From NCBI GenBank assembly GCA_963717705.1, contig CAVQWT010000006.1:1-64000 (forward strand): 64,000 nt of DNA. The letters are read 5' to 3'. Position 1 is the first letter of the stretch, and each line of letters opens with the position of its first letter. Below, piece by piece: positions 33,300 to 41,859 of this stretch. Position numbers and translations under genes: made by a program. Source of the DNA: CAVQWT01 sp963717705 (lineage in GTDB: Bacteria > Pseudomonadota > Gammaproteobacteria > Burkholderiales > Casimicrobiaceae). The notes beneath the pieces were generated by a model. It was not told the origin of the DNA, made no database searches, and worked only from the letters and a program-made list of their open reading frames with translations.

Positions 33300-34670
33300 C
33301 TACGCCGGCTCCTTCACCGACGGCAACCCCGCCAGCGCCATCGCCAGCTCGGCCTCGTCGTAGTCGAGGTCCTGCAGCTTGCCGCTGAAGTAGTCGATAT
33401 AGGCCTGCATGTCGAAGTGGCCGTGGCCGCAGAGGTTGAACAGGATCGCGCGCGACACGCCTTCCTCGCGGCAGCGGATCGCCTCGTCGATCGCGCCCCG
33501 GACGGCGTGGTTGGCCTCCGGCGCCGGCAGGATGCCCTCGGCGCGCGCGAACTGCACGCCGGCTTCGAACACCTTGCCCTGGTGATACGCGGTCGCGCCG
33601 ATGAGGCCCAGCTGCTTAAGATGCGACACCAGCGGCGCCATGCCGTGATAGCGCAGCCCGCCGGCGTGGAATCCGGGCGGGGTGAAGGTCGAGCCAAGCG
33701 TGTGCATCTTGGTCAGCGGCGTCAGGTGCGCGGTGTCGCCGAAATCGTACGCGTAGGTGCCGCGCGTCAGGCTCGGGCAGGCCGCCGGCTCGACGGCGAT
33801 GATGTCGACCTTGCGCCCGCCGCGCAGCTGCGCGCCGAGGAACGGAAACGCGATGCCGGCGAAATTGGAGCCGCCGCCGGTGCAGCCGACGATGACGTCC
33901 GGGTAGTCGTCGGCCATTTCCATCTGTGCCATCGCTTCCTGCCCGATCACCGTCTGGTGCAGCAGAACGTGGTTGAGCACGCTGCCGAGCGCGTACTTGG
34001 CGTCGTCGCTCTGCGCCGCCACCTCGACCGCCTCGGAGATCGCGATGCCGAGGCTGCCCGGGTGATCAGCGCGCTGCGCGAGGATGGCGCGGCCCGACTG
34101 CGTTTCGCTCGACGGCGACGCAATGCACCGCGCGCCGTAGGTTTCCATCAGCGCACGCCGGTACGGCTTCTGGTCGTACGACACGCGCACCATGAACACC
34201 TGGACCTCGAGTCCGAACAGCGTCCCGGCGAACGCCAGCGAGCTGCCCCACTGGCCCGCTCCCGTTTCCGTGATCAGACGCTTGACGCCGGCTTCCTTGT
34301 TGTAGAACGCCTGCGCGACCGCCGTGTTGGGCTTGTGGCTGCCGGCAGGCGACACGCCCTCGTACTTGTAGTAGATGCGCGCCGGCGTCTGCAGCACCTT
34401 CTCGAGCCGACGTGCGCGGTACAGCGGCGTCGGTCGCCACTGCCGGTAGACGTCGCGGACCGGGCCGGGGATCTCGACCTCGCGCTCGGTCGTGACCTCC
34501 TGCAGGATCAGCGCCATCGGGAAGAGCGGCGCGAGGTCGTCAGGCCCAAGCGGCTTGAGCGTGCCCGGGTGCAGCACCGGCGGCAGCGGCTTCGGCAGGT
34601 CGGCCTGCAGGTTGTACCAGAACTTCGGGATCCTCGATTCGTCGAGGACGTACTTGACGGTGTCGTTCAT
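33300..34670 (-). CDS. TrpB2-type tryptophan synthase beta chain homologue
   Basis: 456 residues of the TrpB2 subgroup. The PLP lysine is Lys113 in AGSHKPNTA, and the phosphate-binding GCTGGGSNF lies near residue 255. The length and segments such as GGLRYHGMAPLVSHL are characteristic of TrpB2, which is longer than TrpB1 and typically lacks the TrpA-interaction surface. No trpA is adjacent. It may act as a tryptophan salvage or serine-deaminating enzyme. The start MNDTVKYVLDESRIP is conserved; residues upstream are not. Confidence 0.9.
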   Translation of the reverse strand: MNDTVKYVLDESRIPKFWYNLQADLPKPLPPVLHPGTLKPLGPDDLAPLFPMALILQEVTTEREVEIPGPVRDVYRQWRPTPLYRARRLEKVLQTPARIYYKYEGVSPAGSHKPNTAVAQAFYNKEAGVKRLITETGAGQWGSSLAFAGTLFGLEVQVFMVRVSYDQKPYRRALMETYGARCIASPSSETQSGRAILAQRADHPGSLGIAISEAVEVAAQSDDAKYALGSVLNHVLLHQTVIGQEAMAQMEMADDYPDVIVGCTGGGSNFAGIAFPFLGAQLRGGRKVDIIAVEPAACPSLTRGTYAYDFGDTAHLTPLTKMHTLGSTFTPPGFHAGGLRYHGMAPLVSHLKQLGLIGATAYHQGKVFEAGVQFARAEGILPAPEANHAVRGAIDEAIRCREEGVSRAILFNLCGHGHFDMQAYIDYFSGKLQDLDYDEAELAMALAGLPSVKEPA

Positions 34671-34926
34671 GCTGCCCCCATGCGCGCCGGAACCGTCGCT
34701 TCGCGGGGGAAGCGGCGGAGGAAAGGCAAGTCTAGCGCGGGCGGCACGACCGAGGCCGCCGCCCCGCGCGCCGCCATCCACCCGGATTGATCGGGATCAA
34801 GTTCCCCGCTTCGCCGAAATGCGCACGGTGGGCTCTCCAGCCGGACGGCTTCGTGCCCCGCCTGGCCGTCCGGGGATATCATGGTCGGGCCGCAACACCA
34901 AACGTGGCCAAGGACGGAGGCCGATG

Positions 34927-35940
34927 ATGAATCGCAGAGACTTCATCCGCAACGCAACCGGCATTTCCGGGGCCATCGTGGCCCCTTCCCTGGCCAATGC
35001 CCTGGAGCAGCCCAAGCCTGCCGCGCCGACCGCGCGAATCGCCTTCGTGAAGACGATGGACCGGTCCGCCGGCGTGGCCACCGCGATCGACCTCCTGGGA
35101 ATCGGGCGCTTCGGCGGCAGGGATCTCTTCGTCAAGCCGAATCTCAACAGCGCCGACAAGCCACCGGGCTCCACTCACGAAGCCACGCTGGCTGCGCTGC
35201 TGGCAAAGCTCAAGGCCCTAGGCGCCGGCCCGCTGACCATCGGCGATCGCAGCGGCATGGGCGACACCCGCGCGGTGATGGAGCAGAAGCGGGTCTTCGC
35301 GATGGCGAAGGAGTTCGACGCCCGGGTCGTCGTCCTCGACGAGCTGGCGACGGACGGGTGGGAAATGATCACGCTGCCGGACAGTCACTGGCAACAGGGC
35401 TTCGCGCTGCCACGGATGGCGCGCAGCGCCGGCGGCATCGTCCAGACGTGCTGTCTCAAGACCCATCGCTACGGCGGCCACTTCACGCTGGCGCTGAAGA
35501 ATTCCGTCGGCCTGGTGGCGAAGCGCGTCCCCGGCAACCCGCACGATTTCATGCGCGAGCTGCACGACTCGCCCCATCAGCGCCGCATGATCGCCGAGAT
35601 CAACGCCGCCTATCGTCCCGCGCTGATCGTGCTCGACGGTGTCGAAGCATTCGTCAAAGGAGGCCCCGACCGCGGCACGCTGGTCGACGCCGGCGTGGTG
35701 GTGGCCGGCACCGATCCCATCGCGATCGACGCCGTGGGCGTGGCCGTGTTGAGACACTTCGGAACGACGCCCGAAGTCACCCGCGGCGCCATATTCGAAC
35801 AGGAGCAGATCGCGCGGGCGGTGCAGCTGGGGCTCGGGGTCAGCGGGCCCCGCCAGATCGAGCTGGTGACCGGCGATCGGGACAGCGCCGATTTCGCGAG
35901 AAAGATCAGGGCGATCCTCGATGGGGCTTCGGCGGCGTAG
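34927..35940 (+). CDS. Tat-exported DUF362 domain protein
   Basis: 337 residues beginning MNRRDFIRNATG, a twin-arginine signal (RRDFIR), with cleavage likely near residue 26. The body is a DUF362 domain: LFVKPNLN, LTIGDRSGMGDT, CCLKTHRYGGHFTLALKNSVG and a C-terminal VVVAGTDPIAIDAVG. Unlike many DUF362 proteins it has no appended 4Fe-4S ferredoxin domain. GGAGG sits six bases before this ATG and three before an alternative ATG at 34924. Its function is unknown. It is divergent from TrpB2. Confidence 0.82.
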   Translation: MNRRDFIRNATGISGAIVAPSLANALEQPKPAAPTARIAFVKTMDRSAGVATAIDLLGIGRFGGRDLFVKPNLNSADKPPGSTHEATLAALLAKLKALGAGPLTIGDRSGMGDTRAVMEQKRVFAMAKEFDARVVVLDELATDGWEMITLPDSHWQQGFALPRMARSAGGIVQTCCLKTHRYGGHFTLALKNSVGLVAKRVPGNPHDFMRELHDSPHQRRMIAEINAAYRPALIVLDGVEAFVKGGPDRGTLVDAGVVVAGTDPIAIDAVGVAVLRHFGTTPEVTRGAIFEQEQIARAVQLGLGVSGPRQIELVTGDRDSADFARKIRAILDGASAA

Positions 35941-35963
35941 GGGGCGTGCGTCGCGCCCCAGAT

Positions 35964-36011
35964 AAAACGGCCTGCCCGAAGGCAAGCCGTTGATTTAGCT
36001 GGTTGCGGGGG
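35964..36011. repeat. Partial repeat of the tRNA-fMet 3' end and terminator (copy A)
   Basis: 48 bases that align without gaps to 37604-37651 with about five mismatches. It carries the terminator hairpin (acggcctgcc / ggcaagccgt) and, at 36000-36011, the last 12 bases of tRNA-fMet including CCA (tggttgcggggg on the plus strand). Similarity stops abruptly beyond base 36011, as expected of an attachment-site or recombination duplicate rather than a second full tRNA. Confidence 0.8.
35967..35990. terminator. Hairpin terminator in repeat copy A
   Basis: 10-bp stem with one G-U wobble on the minus strand and a TTCG tetraloop, followed by TTTTATC on that strand. It can terminate the leftward beta-propeller gene and perhaps the rightward DUF362 gene. 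Confidence 0.7.
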
Positions 36012-36254
36012 TCTGCGTTGCGTCGGCTGCGTGGTTGTCCACCCTCGCCCGCATTTCCCCGGGTGCGACAGTCGTCGACCGTGAACATCCTCCTGCGCGA
36101 GATCGACTACCAGATGGCGCCCGCCGGCGGCGACCGTCAACGGCATGAGCGATAACAGCGCGTTGTTCTGCTTACCCTTACGCCATGCCCGTTTTCGCGT
36201 CGGAATGATCGAGCAAAGTCGCGCCAGACTGCTCCCGATCGCGCCTTGTGACGT

Positions 36255-37358
36255 TCATGCGGACCGCCGCATCTGCCGCACACCGAGGAATCCCAGCAGC
36301 ATGACCAGCACAATCATCGACCATTCAGACAGGGTGGGAATGGCTGCCTGAGATGCCGGCGGCGGAGGGGTTACCCCACCCGTGCCCACGAAAAGACCGA
36401 AGGTTGCGGGGGTGGTGCCGACAGCCACTGTGGCTACGACCGTGTTGGTAACGGTGTCGGCGACCGAAACGTTGTTGCTCTGGGCGTTGGTCACATAAAG
36501 TCGCGTACCGGGCGCATTTACGGCGACACCTGTTGGCTGCGTGCCCGCGACCACGCTTGCGACAACGGAATTGGTGGCCGTGTCGATCACCGAGACATTG
36601 CTGTTGAGGTTGGCTACGTAAACCCGCGTGCCCGCCGGATTCACCGCCACCCCGCGCGGGTTAGGCCCCACAGTCACGGTCGCCGTCACCGCGTTGGTGG
36701 CAGTGTTGATCACCGAAACCGTATTGGTGCTTTCATTCGCGGCGTAGGCCAGCGTGCCCGCTGGATTGACGGCGACGCCGCTGGTACCCGGACCGACGAC
36801 CACGGTTGCAGTGACCGCGTTGGTCGCCGCATCAATGACAGATACACTGCCGCTGCCTACATTTCCCACATAAATCCGTGTGCCTGCCGAGTTGACAGCA
36901 ACACCGAAGGGCGAGGAACCGACGGGAATGGTCGCGGCGACTGTGTTCGATGCAGTGTCAATTACCGAGACACTAGCGCCGCTTTGGTTAGTCACATAGA
37001 CCCGCGTGCCTGCCGGGTTGCTGGCGACACCCTGGGGGCGCGCGCCAACGGGCACCGTTGCAATAACCGTGTTGGTGGCGGTGTCGATCACCGAAACGTT
37101 ATTGCTGTTCCCGTTTGCCACATAGGCCCTCGTACTGGACGAATTGACGGCCACGCCTTCCGGCCCGTCCCCCACATTCACCGTCGCAACGACTGCATTG
37201 GTCGCGATGTCGATGACGGAGACGGTATCGCTGACACGATTGGAAATGTAGGCGAATGGCGCGGCCAGTGCGAGGCCAGGGGCTGCCAGCAGCAACCCCA
37301 ACGAAAGCGCGCCAAGAGCCAGCACGGTCCTTTTGGGTAGTCGCAAGGGGCATGTCAT
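36255..37358 (-). CDS. YVTN beta-propeller protein with IPTL-CTERM sorting signal
   Basis: 367 residues. A signal peptide (hydrophobic 10-30, ALA cleavage) is followed by about seven 42-residue repeats of the form VSVIDTATNTVVATVPVG..P.GVAVNPAGTRVYV, a YVTN-type beta-propeller. The C-terminus is IPTLSEWSMIVLVMLLGFLG plus a basic tail, the IPTL-CTERM anchor processed by an exosortase of the XrtH type in known systems. No exosortase is in the window. The start has GGAG about 10 bases upstream. A hand-counted line of the gene is about 58% G+C against about 72% in neighbouring genes, suggesting acquisition. Confidence 0.88.
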   Translation of the reverse strand: MTCPLRLPKRTVLALGALSLGLLLAAPGLALAAPFAYISNRVSDTVSVIDIATNAVVATVNVGDGPEGVAVNSSSTRAYVANGNSNNVSVIDTATNTVIATVPVGARPQGVASNPAGTRVYVTNQSGASVSVIDTASNTVAATIPVGSSPFGVAVNSAGTRIYVGNVGSGSVSVIDAATNAVTATVVVGPGTSGVAVNPAGTLAYAANESTNTVSVINTATNAVTATVTVGPNPRGVAVNPAGTRVYVANLNSNVSVIDTATNSVVASVVAGTQPTGVAVNAPGTRLYVTNAQSNNVSVADTVTNTVVATVAVGTTPATFGLFVGTGGVTPPPPASQAAIPTLSEWSMIVLVMLLGFLGVRQMRRSA

Positions 37359-37603
37359 GGCGATACTCCAGACAATGTCGAAGAAGTCCCAGGCGCAATG
37401 TTGGCGCGCGCCTGCAGAAAGGCTTTGAGGCTTATAAATGCGTTCGGTGAACGGCGTCAAGTGCACAAGATCTGGCGGGATAGGGCTTTTGGATGCGGAT
37501 GACAAATCCAGCGCCGAGTGAGTCTGCGCACCCCTACATCGGGCGCGGTCAACACGGTCAAATCGAATCTGGCGCTACCCCGGCGCTACCCCGAGCGAAA
37601 ACA

Positions 37604-37716
<113 letters not shown>

Positions 37717-37728
37717 TCTGAGCCTGCA

Positions 37729-37758
37729 AGTATATCGGCTTTCCTGCCCGGGCGTCAA
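37729..37758 (-). promoter_or_regulatory. Promoter of tRNA-fMet
   Basis: Minus strand TTGACG (37758-37753), 18-base spacer, TATACT (37734-37729), ending 12 bases upstream of the tRNA 5' end. Confidence 0.8.
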
Positions 37759-37807
37759 TCGGTCCGGGCTAGCACGGACGCGCGCGCGGCCGCAAGGTTA
37801 CATGGTC

Positions 37808-38623
37808 CTACAGCGCATCCCCTGCCGCCCCGCGCGGATGCCACACCAGCAGCCGCCGCTCGATCCGCGTGACCGCCACGTCGAGCAGCAGCGCGAACGC
37901 GGTCAGCACCAGGATGCCGGCGAACACGGTGTTGATGTCGAACGTGCCCTCGGCCTGCAGGATCAGGTAGCCCACGCCCTTGGCCGAGCCGAGGTACTCG
38001 CCGACGACGGCGCCGACGAAGGCCATGCCGACGGAGGTGTGCAGGCTGGAGAACACCCAGCTCGTCGCCGACGGCAGGTAGATGTGGCGCAACAGGTCGC
38101 GCGACCCCGCGCCCAGCATCCGCGCATTGGCGAGCACCGTCGGGCTCACCTCGCGCACGCCCTGGTAGACGTTGAAGAACACGATGAAGAACACCAGCGT
38201 CACGCCCAGTGCGACCTTCGACGTGACGCCCAGCCCGAACCACACGGCGAAGATCGGCGCCAGGATCACGCGCGGCATCGCGTTGGCCGCCTTGATGTAC
38301 GGGTCGGCGAGCCGCGACGCCATCGGCCGCAGCGCCAGCCACAGTCCGATCGCGAGTCCCAGCAGGCTGCCGACGAGGAATGCGAGCACCGTCTCGATCA
38401 GCGTGATGGCGAGGTGCGGATAGATCTTGCCGCTCGTGAACCAGTCCCAGATCACGCCCATGACGCCGATCGGGCGGCCGAAGAAGAACGCCATCTTCTT
38501 CGCGAACTCGACCGACACCAGGCCCGGGTTGGTCATCAGGTGCCAGAACACGAATACGCTGCCGAGCAGCAGCGCGTGGTAGACGAGCTCGCGGCCGCGG
38601 CCGGGAATCGGCGCGCTACCCAT
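37808..38623 (-). CDS. ABC transporter permease (TauC/SsuC/ThiX-like)
   Basis: 271-residue inner-membrane permease with about six membrane segments and the EAA-type cytoplasmic loop around ANARMLGAGSRDLLRHIYLP. This is the BPD_transp_1 fold found with NMT1-type binding proteins (taurine, sulfonate, nitrate or thiamine-precursor importers). The start overlaps the 3' end of the ATPase gene by eight bases. Substrate is unknown because no metabolic gene is adjacent. Confidence 0.88.
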   Translation of the reverse strand: MGSAPIPGRGRELVYHALLLGSVFVFWHLMTNPGLVSVEFAKKMAFFFGRPIGVMGVIWDWFTSGKIYPHLAITLIETVLAFLVGSLLGLAIGLWLALRPMASRLADPYIKAANAMPRVILAPIFAVWFGLGVTSKVALGVTLVFFIVFFNVYQGVREVSPTVLANARMLGAGSRDLLRHIYLPSATSWVFSSLHTSVGMAFVGAVVGEYLGSAKGVGYLILQAEGTFDINTVFAGILVLTAFALLLDVAVTRIERRLLVWHPRGAAGDAL

Positions 38624-39563
38624 TCGCGGTCTCCGTCTCGCCGGCGCCTTCGCGGCGGCCGCGCGCGTAGGCCTTCAGCACCTCGTCCTTCATCGCGTGC
38701 CAGATCGCCTTGTGCAGCGCGACGAACTGCGGCGTGAGCCGGATCTCGGATACGTCGCGCGGGCGCGGCAGGTCGATGACGAACTCGCCGATCGGCCGTG
38801 TCGCCGGACCCGCGGACAGCACGACGACGCGGTCGGACAGCGAGATCGCTTCCTCGAGGTCGTGGGTGATGAACAGCACCGACTTGCGGTCGGCGCTCCA
38901 CAGGTCGAGGAGCTCGTTTTCCATCAGCTGCCGCGTCTGCACGTCGAGCGCAGAGAACGGCTCGTCCATCAGCAGGATCTTCGGATCGAGGATCAGCACC
39001 TGCGCCAGCGCCACGCGCTTGCGCATGCCGCCGGAGAGCTGGTGCGGGTAGCGGTCCTCGAAGCCGGACAGTCCGACGCGGGCGAGCCAGTCGCGCGCCC
39101 GCGGCTCGGCGTCGGCCTTCGGCACGCCGCGGAACTCGAGCCCCGCGGTGACGTTGGCGAGCGCGCTGCGCCATGGCATCAGCGCCTCGGCCTGGAAGAG
39201 ATACCCCGCGTCGCGGTTGATGCCCGCGAGCGGCGCGCCGAACACGCGCAGCTCGCCCGACGTGGGCGCGAGCAGGCCGGCGGCGACGTTCAGCAGCGTC
39301 GACTTGCCGCAGCCCGTGGGCCCGACGACCGATACGAACTCTCCGGGACCGACGGCAAGGCTCGCGTTTTCGACGGCGACGTAGCGGCCGGCGGCGGCTC
39401 CGGGCACCGCGCCGCGCGCGGCGAACGCGCAGGTTACGCGGTCGAACGCGAGCGCCGGAATCGCGCCCGGCGTCGGTCCGGTGGTCGCCCGGGCGCCCGC
39501 GGCTTGCGCGTGCATTGCCGCCACGGCCGTCGCTCCCGCGGCGGTCACTTCATCTCCGGCCAT
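38616..39563 (-). CDS. ABC transporter ATP-binding protein (nitrate/sulfonate/taurine type)
   Basis: 315 residues. Walker A is GPTGCGKST, the signature LSGGMRKRVALAQ, and Walker B ILLMDEPFSALD followed by the H-loop THDLEEA. An unusual Ala/Thr-rich extension of about 40 residues precedes the domain; an internal Met (MHAQ) could be the real start. The ATG at 39563 overlaps the stop of the binding-protein gene (TAATG), supporting the longer form. It energises the adjacent permease. Confidence 0.88.
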   Translation of the reverse strand: MAGDEVTAAGATAVAAMHAQAAGARATTGPTPGAIPALAFDRVTCAFAARGAVPGAAAGRYVAVENASLAVGPGEFVSVVGPTGCGKSTLLNVAAGLLAPTSGELRVFGAPLAGINRDAGYLFQAEALMPWRSALANVTAGLEFRGVPKADAEPRARDWLARVGLSGFEDRYPHQLSGGMRKRVALAQVLILDPKILLMDEPFSALDVQTRQLMENELLDLWSADRKSVLFITHDLEEAISLSDRVVVLSAGPATRPIGEFVIDLPRPRDVSEIRLTPQFVALHKAIWHAMKDEVLKAYARGRREGAGETETANG

Positions 39564-40597
39564 TACTTGAACTTCTGCGCGGCCTTTTGCGCGAACTGCA
39601 TGTTGATCGTCTTCGAAAGGTCGACGGTCGCGTTCTGCAGGCCGGGATCGAAGGTCTTGAGGTCGCGATACACGCCCTGCGCCGCGTCCATGCCGATGAT
39701 GCCGTCGTGACGGAAGCCCTCGAGGTTCTTCTCCAGCGCCGCCTTGTACAGCGCCTTGTCGCCGTAGTACTCGGGCGGCACCGCGGCGACGATCTGGTCG
39801 GGCGTCGACGTCTGGATGAAGCGAAGCGCGCGCACCATCGCGTTGACGATCGCCTGCGCCGTGTTCGGGTATTTCTTCGCGAAGTCGACCGGCGCGTAGA
39901 CCGACCCGGCGGCGTAGGCCCCGCCGTAGACGTCCTGCATGCCCTTGGCGGTCCGCGTGTCGACGACGGGGACGATGGTGCCGTCCGACTCGAGTTGCGC
40001 GATCACCGGGTCGAGGTTCGACATCGCGTCGAGCTCGCCCCGCTTCATGATCGCGACCGCGCCGGCGGTCGCGCCGACGCCGACGAAGGCCGCGGCGTCG
40101 GGCTTCAGGCCGGCCTTGGCGAGCAGGATGTTGACGAACATGTTGGTCGACGAGCCCGGTGCGGTGACGCCGATCTTCATGCCCTTGAGGTCCGCCGGGC
40201 CCTTGTACGCCGCGGCCTTCTCCTTGCTCATGCCCAGCACGATGCCGGCGTACTTGCCCTGCAGCACCAGTGCCTCGAGGTTCTGGCCCTTCGCCTGCTG
40301 CGTGATCGTGTGCTCGTAGGCGCCGGAGACGACGTCGACGCTGCCGCCGATCAGCGCCTGCAGCGCGCGCGCGCCGCCGGGGAAATCGAGGATCTCGACG
40401 TCGAGCCCTTCGGCCTTGAAATAGCCCTGGCGCTCGGCGATGGTCAGCGGCAGGTAGTAGAACAGCGGCTTGCCGCCGACGCCGATGGTGAGCTTGGTCT
40501 TCTCCGGCGCCTGCGCCAGCGCGGCGGGAGCGGCGAGACCGACGGCGACGGCGATGGCGGCGACGGCCGCGGCCGTCGATTTCAGCAGGCGATGCAT
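39563..40597 (-). CDS. ABC transporter substrate-binding protein (NMT1/SsuA-like)
   Basis: 344 residues with a signal peptide (about 1-28, ALAQA cleavage) and an NMT1/THI5-like periplasmic binding fold: KLTIGVGGKPLFYYLPLTIAERQGYFKAEGL at the N-terminus, then GVTAPGSSTNMFVN and MKRGELDAM. It is the first gene of a three-gene importer operon (binding protein, ATPase, permease). Ligands of this family include sulfonates, nitrate, pyrimidine precursors and aromatic acids; which applies cannot be told here. Confidence 0.88.
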   Translation of the reverse strand: MHRLLKSTAAAVAAIAVAVGLAAPAALAQAPEKTKLTIGVGGKPLFYYLPLTIAERQGYFKAEGLDVEILDFPGGARALQALIGGSVDVVSGAYEHTITQQAKGQNLEALVLQGKYAGIVLGMSKEKAAAYKGPADLKGMKIGVTAPGSSTNMFVNILLAKAGLKPDAAAFVGVGATAGAVAIMKRGELDAMSNLDPVIAQLESDGTIVPVVDTRTAKGMQDVYGGAYAAGSVYAPVDFAKKYPNTAQAIVNAMVRALRFIQTSTPDQIVAAVPPEYYGDKALYKAALEKNLEGFRHDGIIGMDAAQGVYRDLKTFDPGLQNATVDLSKTINMQFAQKAAQKFK

Positions 40598-40745
40598 GGA
40601 CTTCTCCTCCGGTGGGTCTTGTTGTGGTTGCGGCGCGTATTGTCCGGCCCGGGGGGCAGAGCGTCAAACCGGGGGACGCGGCACTCGCTGCGGCCGGCCG
40701 ACGACGCGCGGCAGCGCGCCGCCGGAGGCGATCGATCGCGGCCGC

Positions 40746-41795
40746 TCAGGCCGCCGCCGGAAACGCGACGACGTGGTCGATCGCGAGCCGGATGCCGATC
40801 TTCTCGCCCAGCGCGTGATTGTGATGCGACGGGACCAGCGACAGCACGCGGGTGCCCGACGCGAGCTTCAGCGTGTAGATGAAGTCCGCGCCGCGGAACG
40901 CCTTGGCGGCGACTTCGGCCTGCCAGGGGCTTTCGTCGTCGTGGACGATGTCGTCGGGTCGCAGCAGCAGGTCGATCGCCGCACCCTCGTCCATGCTGAG
41001 CGGGCTGTCGGTGGAGAGCTCGCCCAGCTCGGTGACGACACGGCCGCGGCCAAGCGAGACGCCGCGCAGGAAGATGCCCTGCCCCACGAAGTCGGCGATG
41101 AATTTCGACGCCGGCTGGTGGTAGAGGTTGTAGGGGCTGTCCCATTGCTCGATGCGGCCGTCGTGCATGATGCCGATCTCGTCGGCCAGCGCGAAGGCCT
41201 CGTGCTGGTCGTGCGTGACCAGCAGCGCTGTCGTGCCGGCGGCCTTGATGATGTCGCGCACCTCGATCGACAGCCGCTCGCGCAGGTCGATGTCGAGATT
41301 CGAGAACGGCTCGTCCAGCAGCAGCAGCTCCGGCGCCGGCGCCAACGCGCGCGCGAGCGCCACCCGCTGCTGCTGTCCGCCGGAGAGTTCGTGCGGATAC
41401 GCGTCGCCGCGGCCTTCGAGGCCGACCAGCGAGAGCATCGCCGCGACGCGCTCGCGCGCGGCGGCGTCGGGGCGCCGGCCGAAGCCGAAGCCGACGTTGC
41501 CCGCGACGGTGAGATGCGGGAACAGCGCGTAGTCCTGGAACACCATGCCGATGCCGCGGCGCTCCGGCGGGACCAGATGCCCCGGCTCGGACACCACGGC
41601 ACCGTTGAGCGCGATCCGCCCGCCGGCCACAGGCTCGAACCCGGCGAGGCAGCGCAGCACCGTCGTCTTGCCGCAGCCCGACGGACCGAGCAGGCAGCCG
41701 ATGCGGCCGGGGGCGAGGCGAAACGACAGGCCGCGCACGACGCGCTGCGCGCCATACGCGTGTTCCAGTTCGAGGACGTCGACCGAGGCTGCCAC
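40746..41795 (-). CDS. Iron(III)/spermidine-type ABC transporter ATP-binding protein (FbpC/PotA-like)
   Basis: 349 residues counted from a GTG at 41795; no in-frame ATG fits and the start is uncertain. Walker A is GPSGCGKT (37-44), the signature LSGGQQQRVALARALA, and Walker B LLLLDEPFSNLD. A C-terminal TOBE-like regulatory domain follows (about 240-349). The sequence PERRGIGMVFQDYALFPHLTVAGNVGFGF is typical of the Fe3+ (FbpC) group. No permease or binding protein is adjacent, but an fbpB-like permease and fbpA-like binding protein without an ATPase lie at 60.9-63.7 kb, so it may serve them. Confidence 0.85.
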   Translation of the reverse strand: MAASVDVLELEHAYGAQRVVRGLSFRLAPGRIGCLLGPSGCGKTTVLRCLAGFEPVAGGRIALNGAVVSEPGHLVPPERRGIGMVFQDYALFPHLTVAGNVGFGFGRRPDAAARERVAAMLSLVGLEGRGDAYPHELSGGQQQRVALARALAPAPELLLLDEPFSNLDIDLRERLSIEVRDIIKAAGTTALLVTHDQHEAFALADEIGIMHDGRIEQWDSPYNLYHQPASKFIADFVGQGIFLRGVSLGRGRVVTELGELSTDSPLSMDEGAAIDLLLRPDDIVHDDESPWQAEVAAKAFRGADFIYTLKLASGTRVLSLVPSHHNHALGEKIGIRLAIDHVVAFPAAA

Positions 41796-41859
41796 GGCAG
41801 TGGAGTTTACATGGGGCAGCGCCCGGACCCGCCGCCTGCGCGCGGCCGGAGCGCGCCCG

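Larger units (their letters stand above)
35941..36254. other. Intergenic region with tRNA-terminator relic
   Basis: This gap of about 314 bases contains a partial copy of the initiator-tRNA 3' end and its terminator (35964-36011). The remainder has no convincing gene or promoter, and short ORFs are not family-like. Confidence 0.6.

Noticed and set aside
37571..37592. Doubled 11-base ggcgctacccc upstream of the IPTL-CTERM gene, considered as an operator
   Set aside because: Only two copies and no nearby regulator or promoter to link it to; insufficient support.
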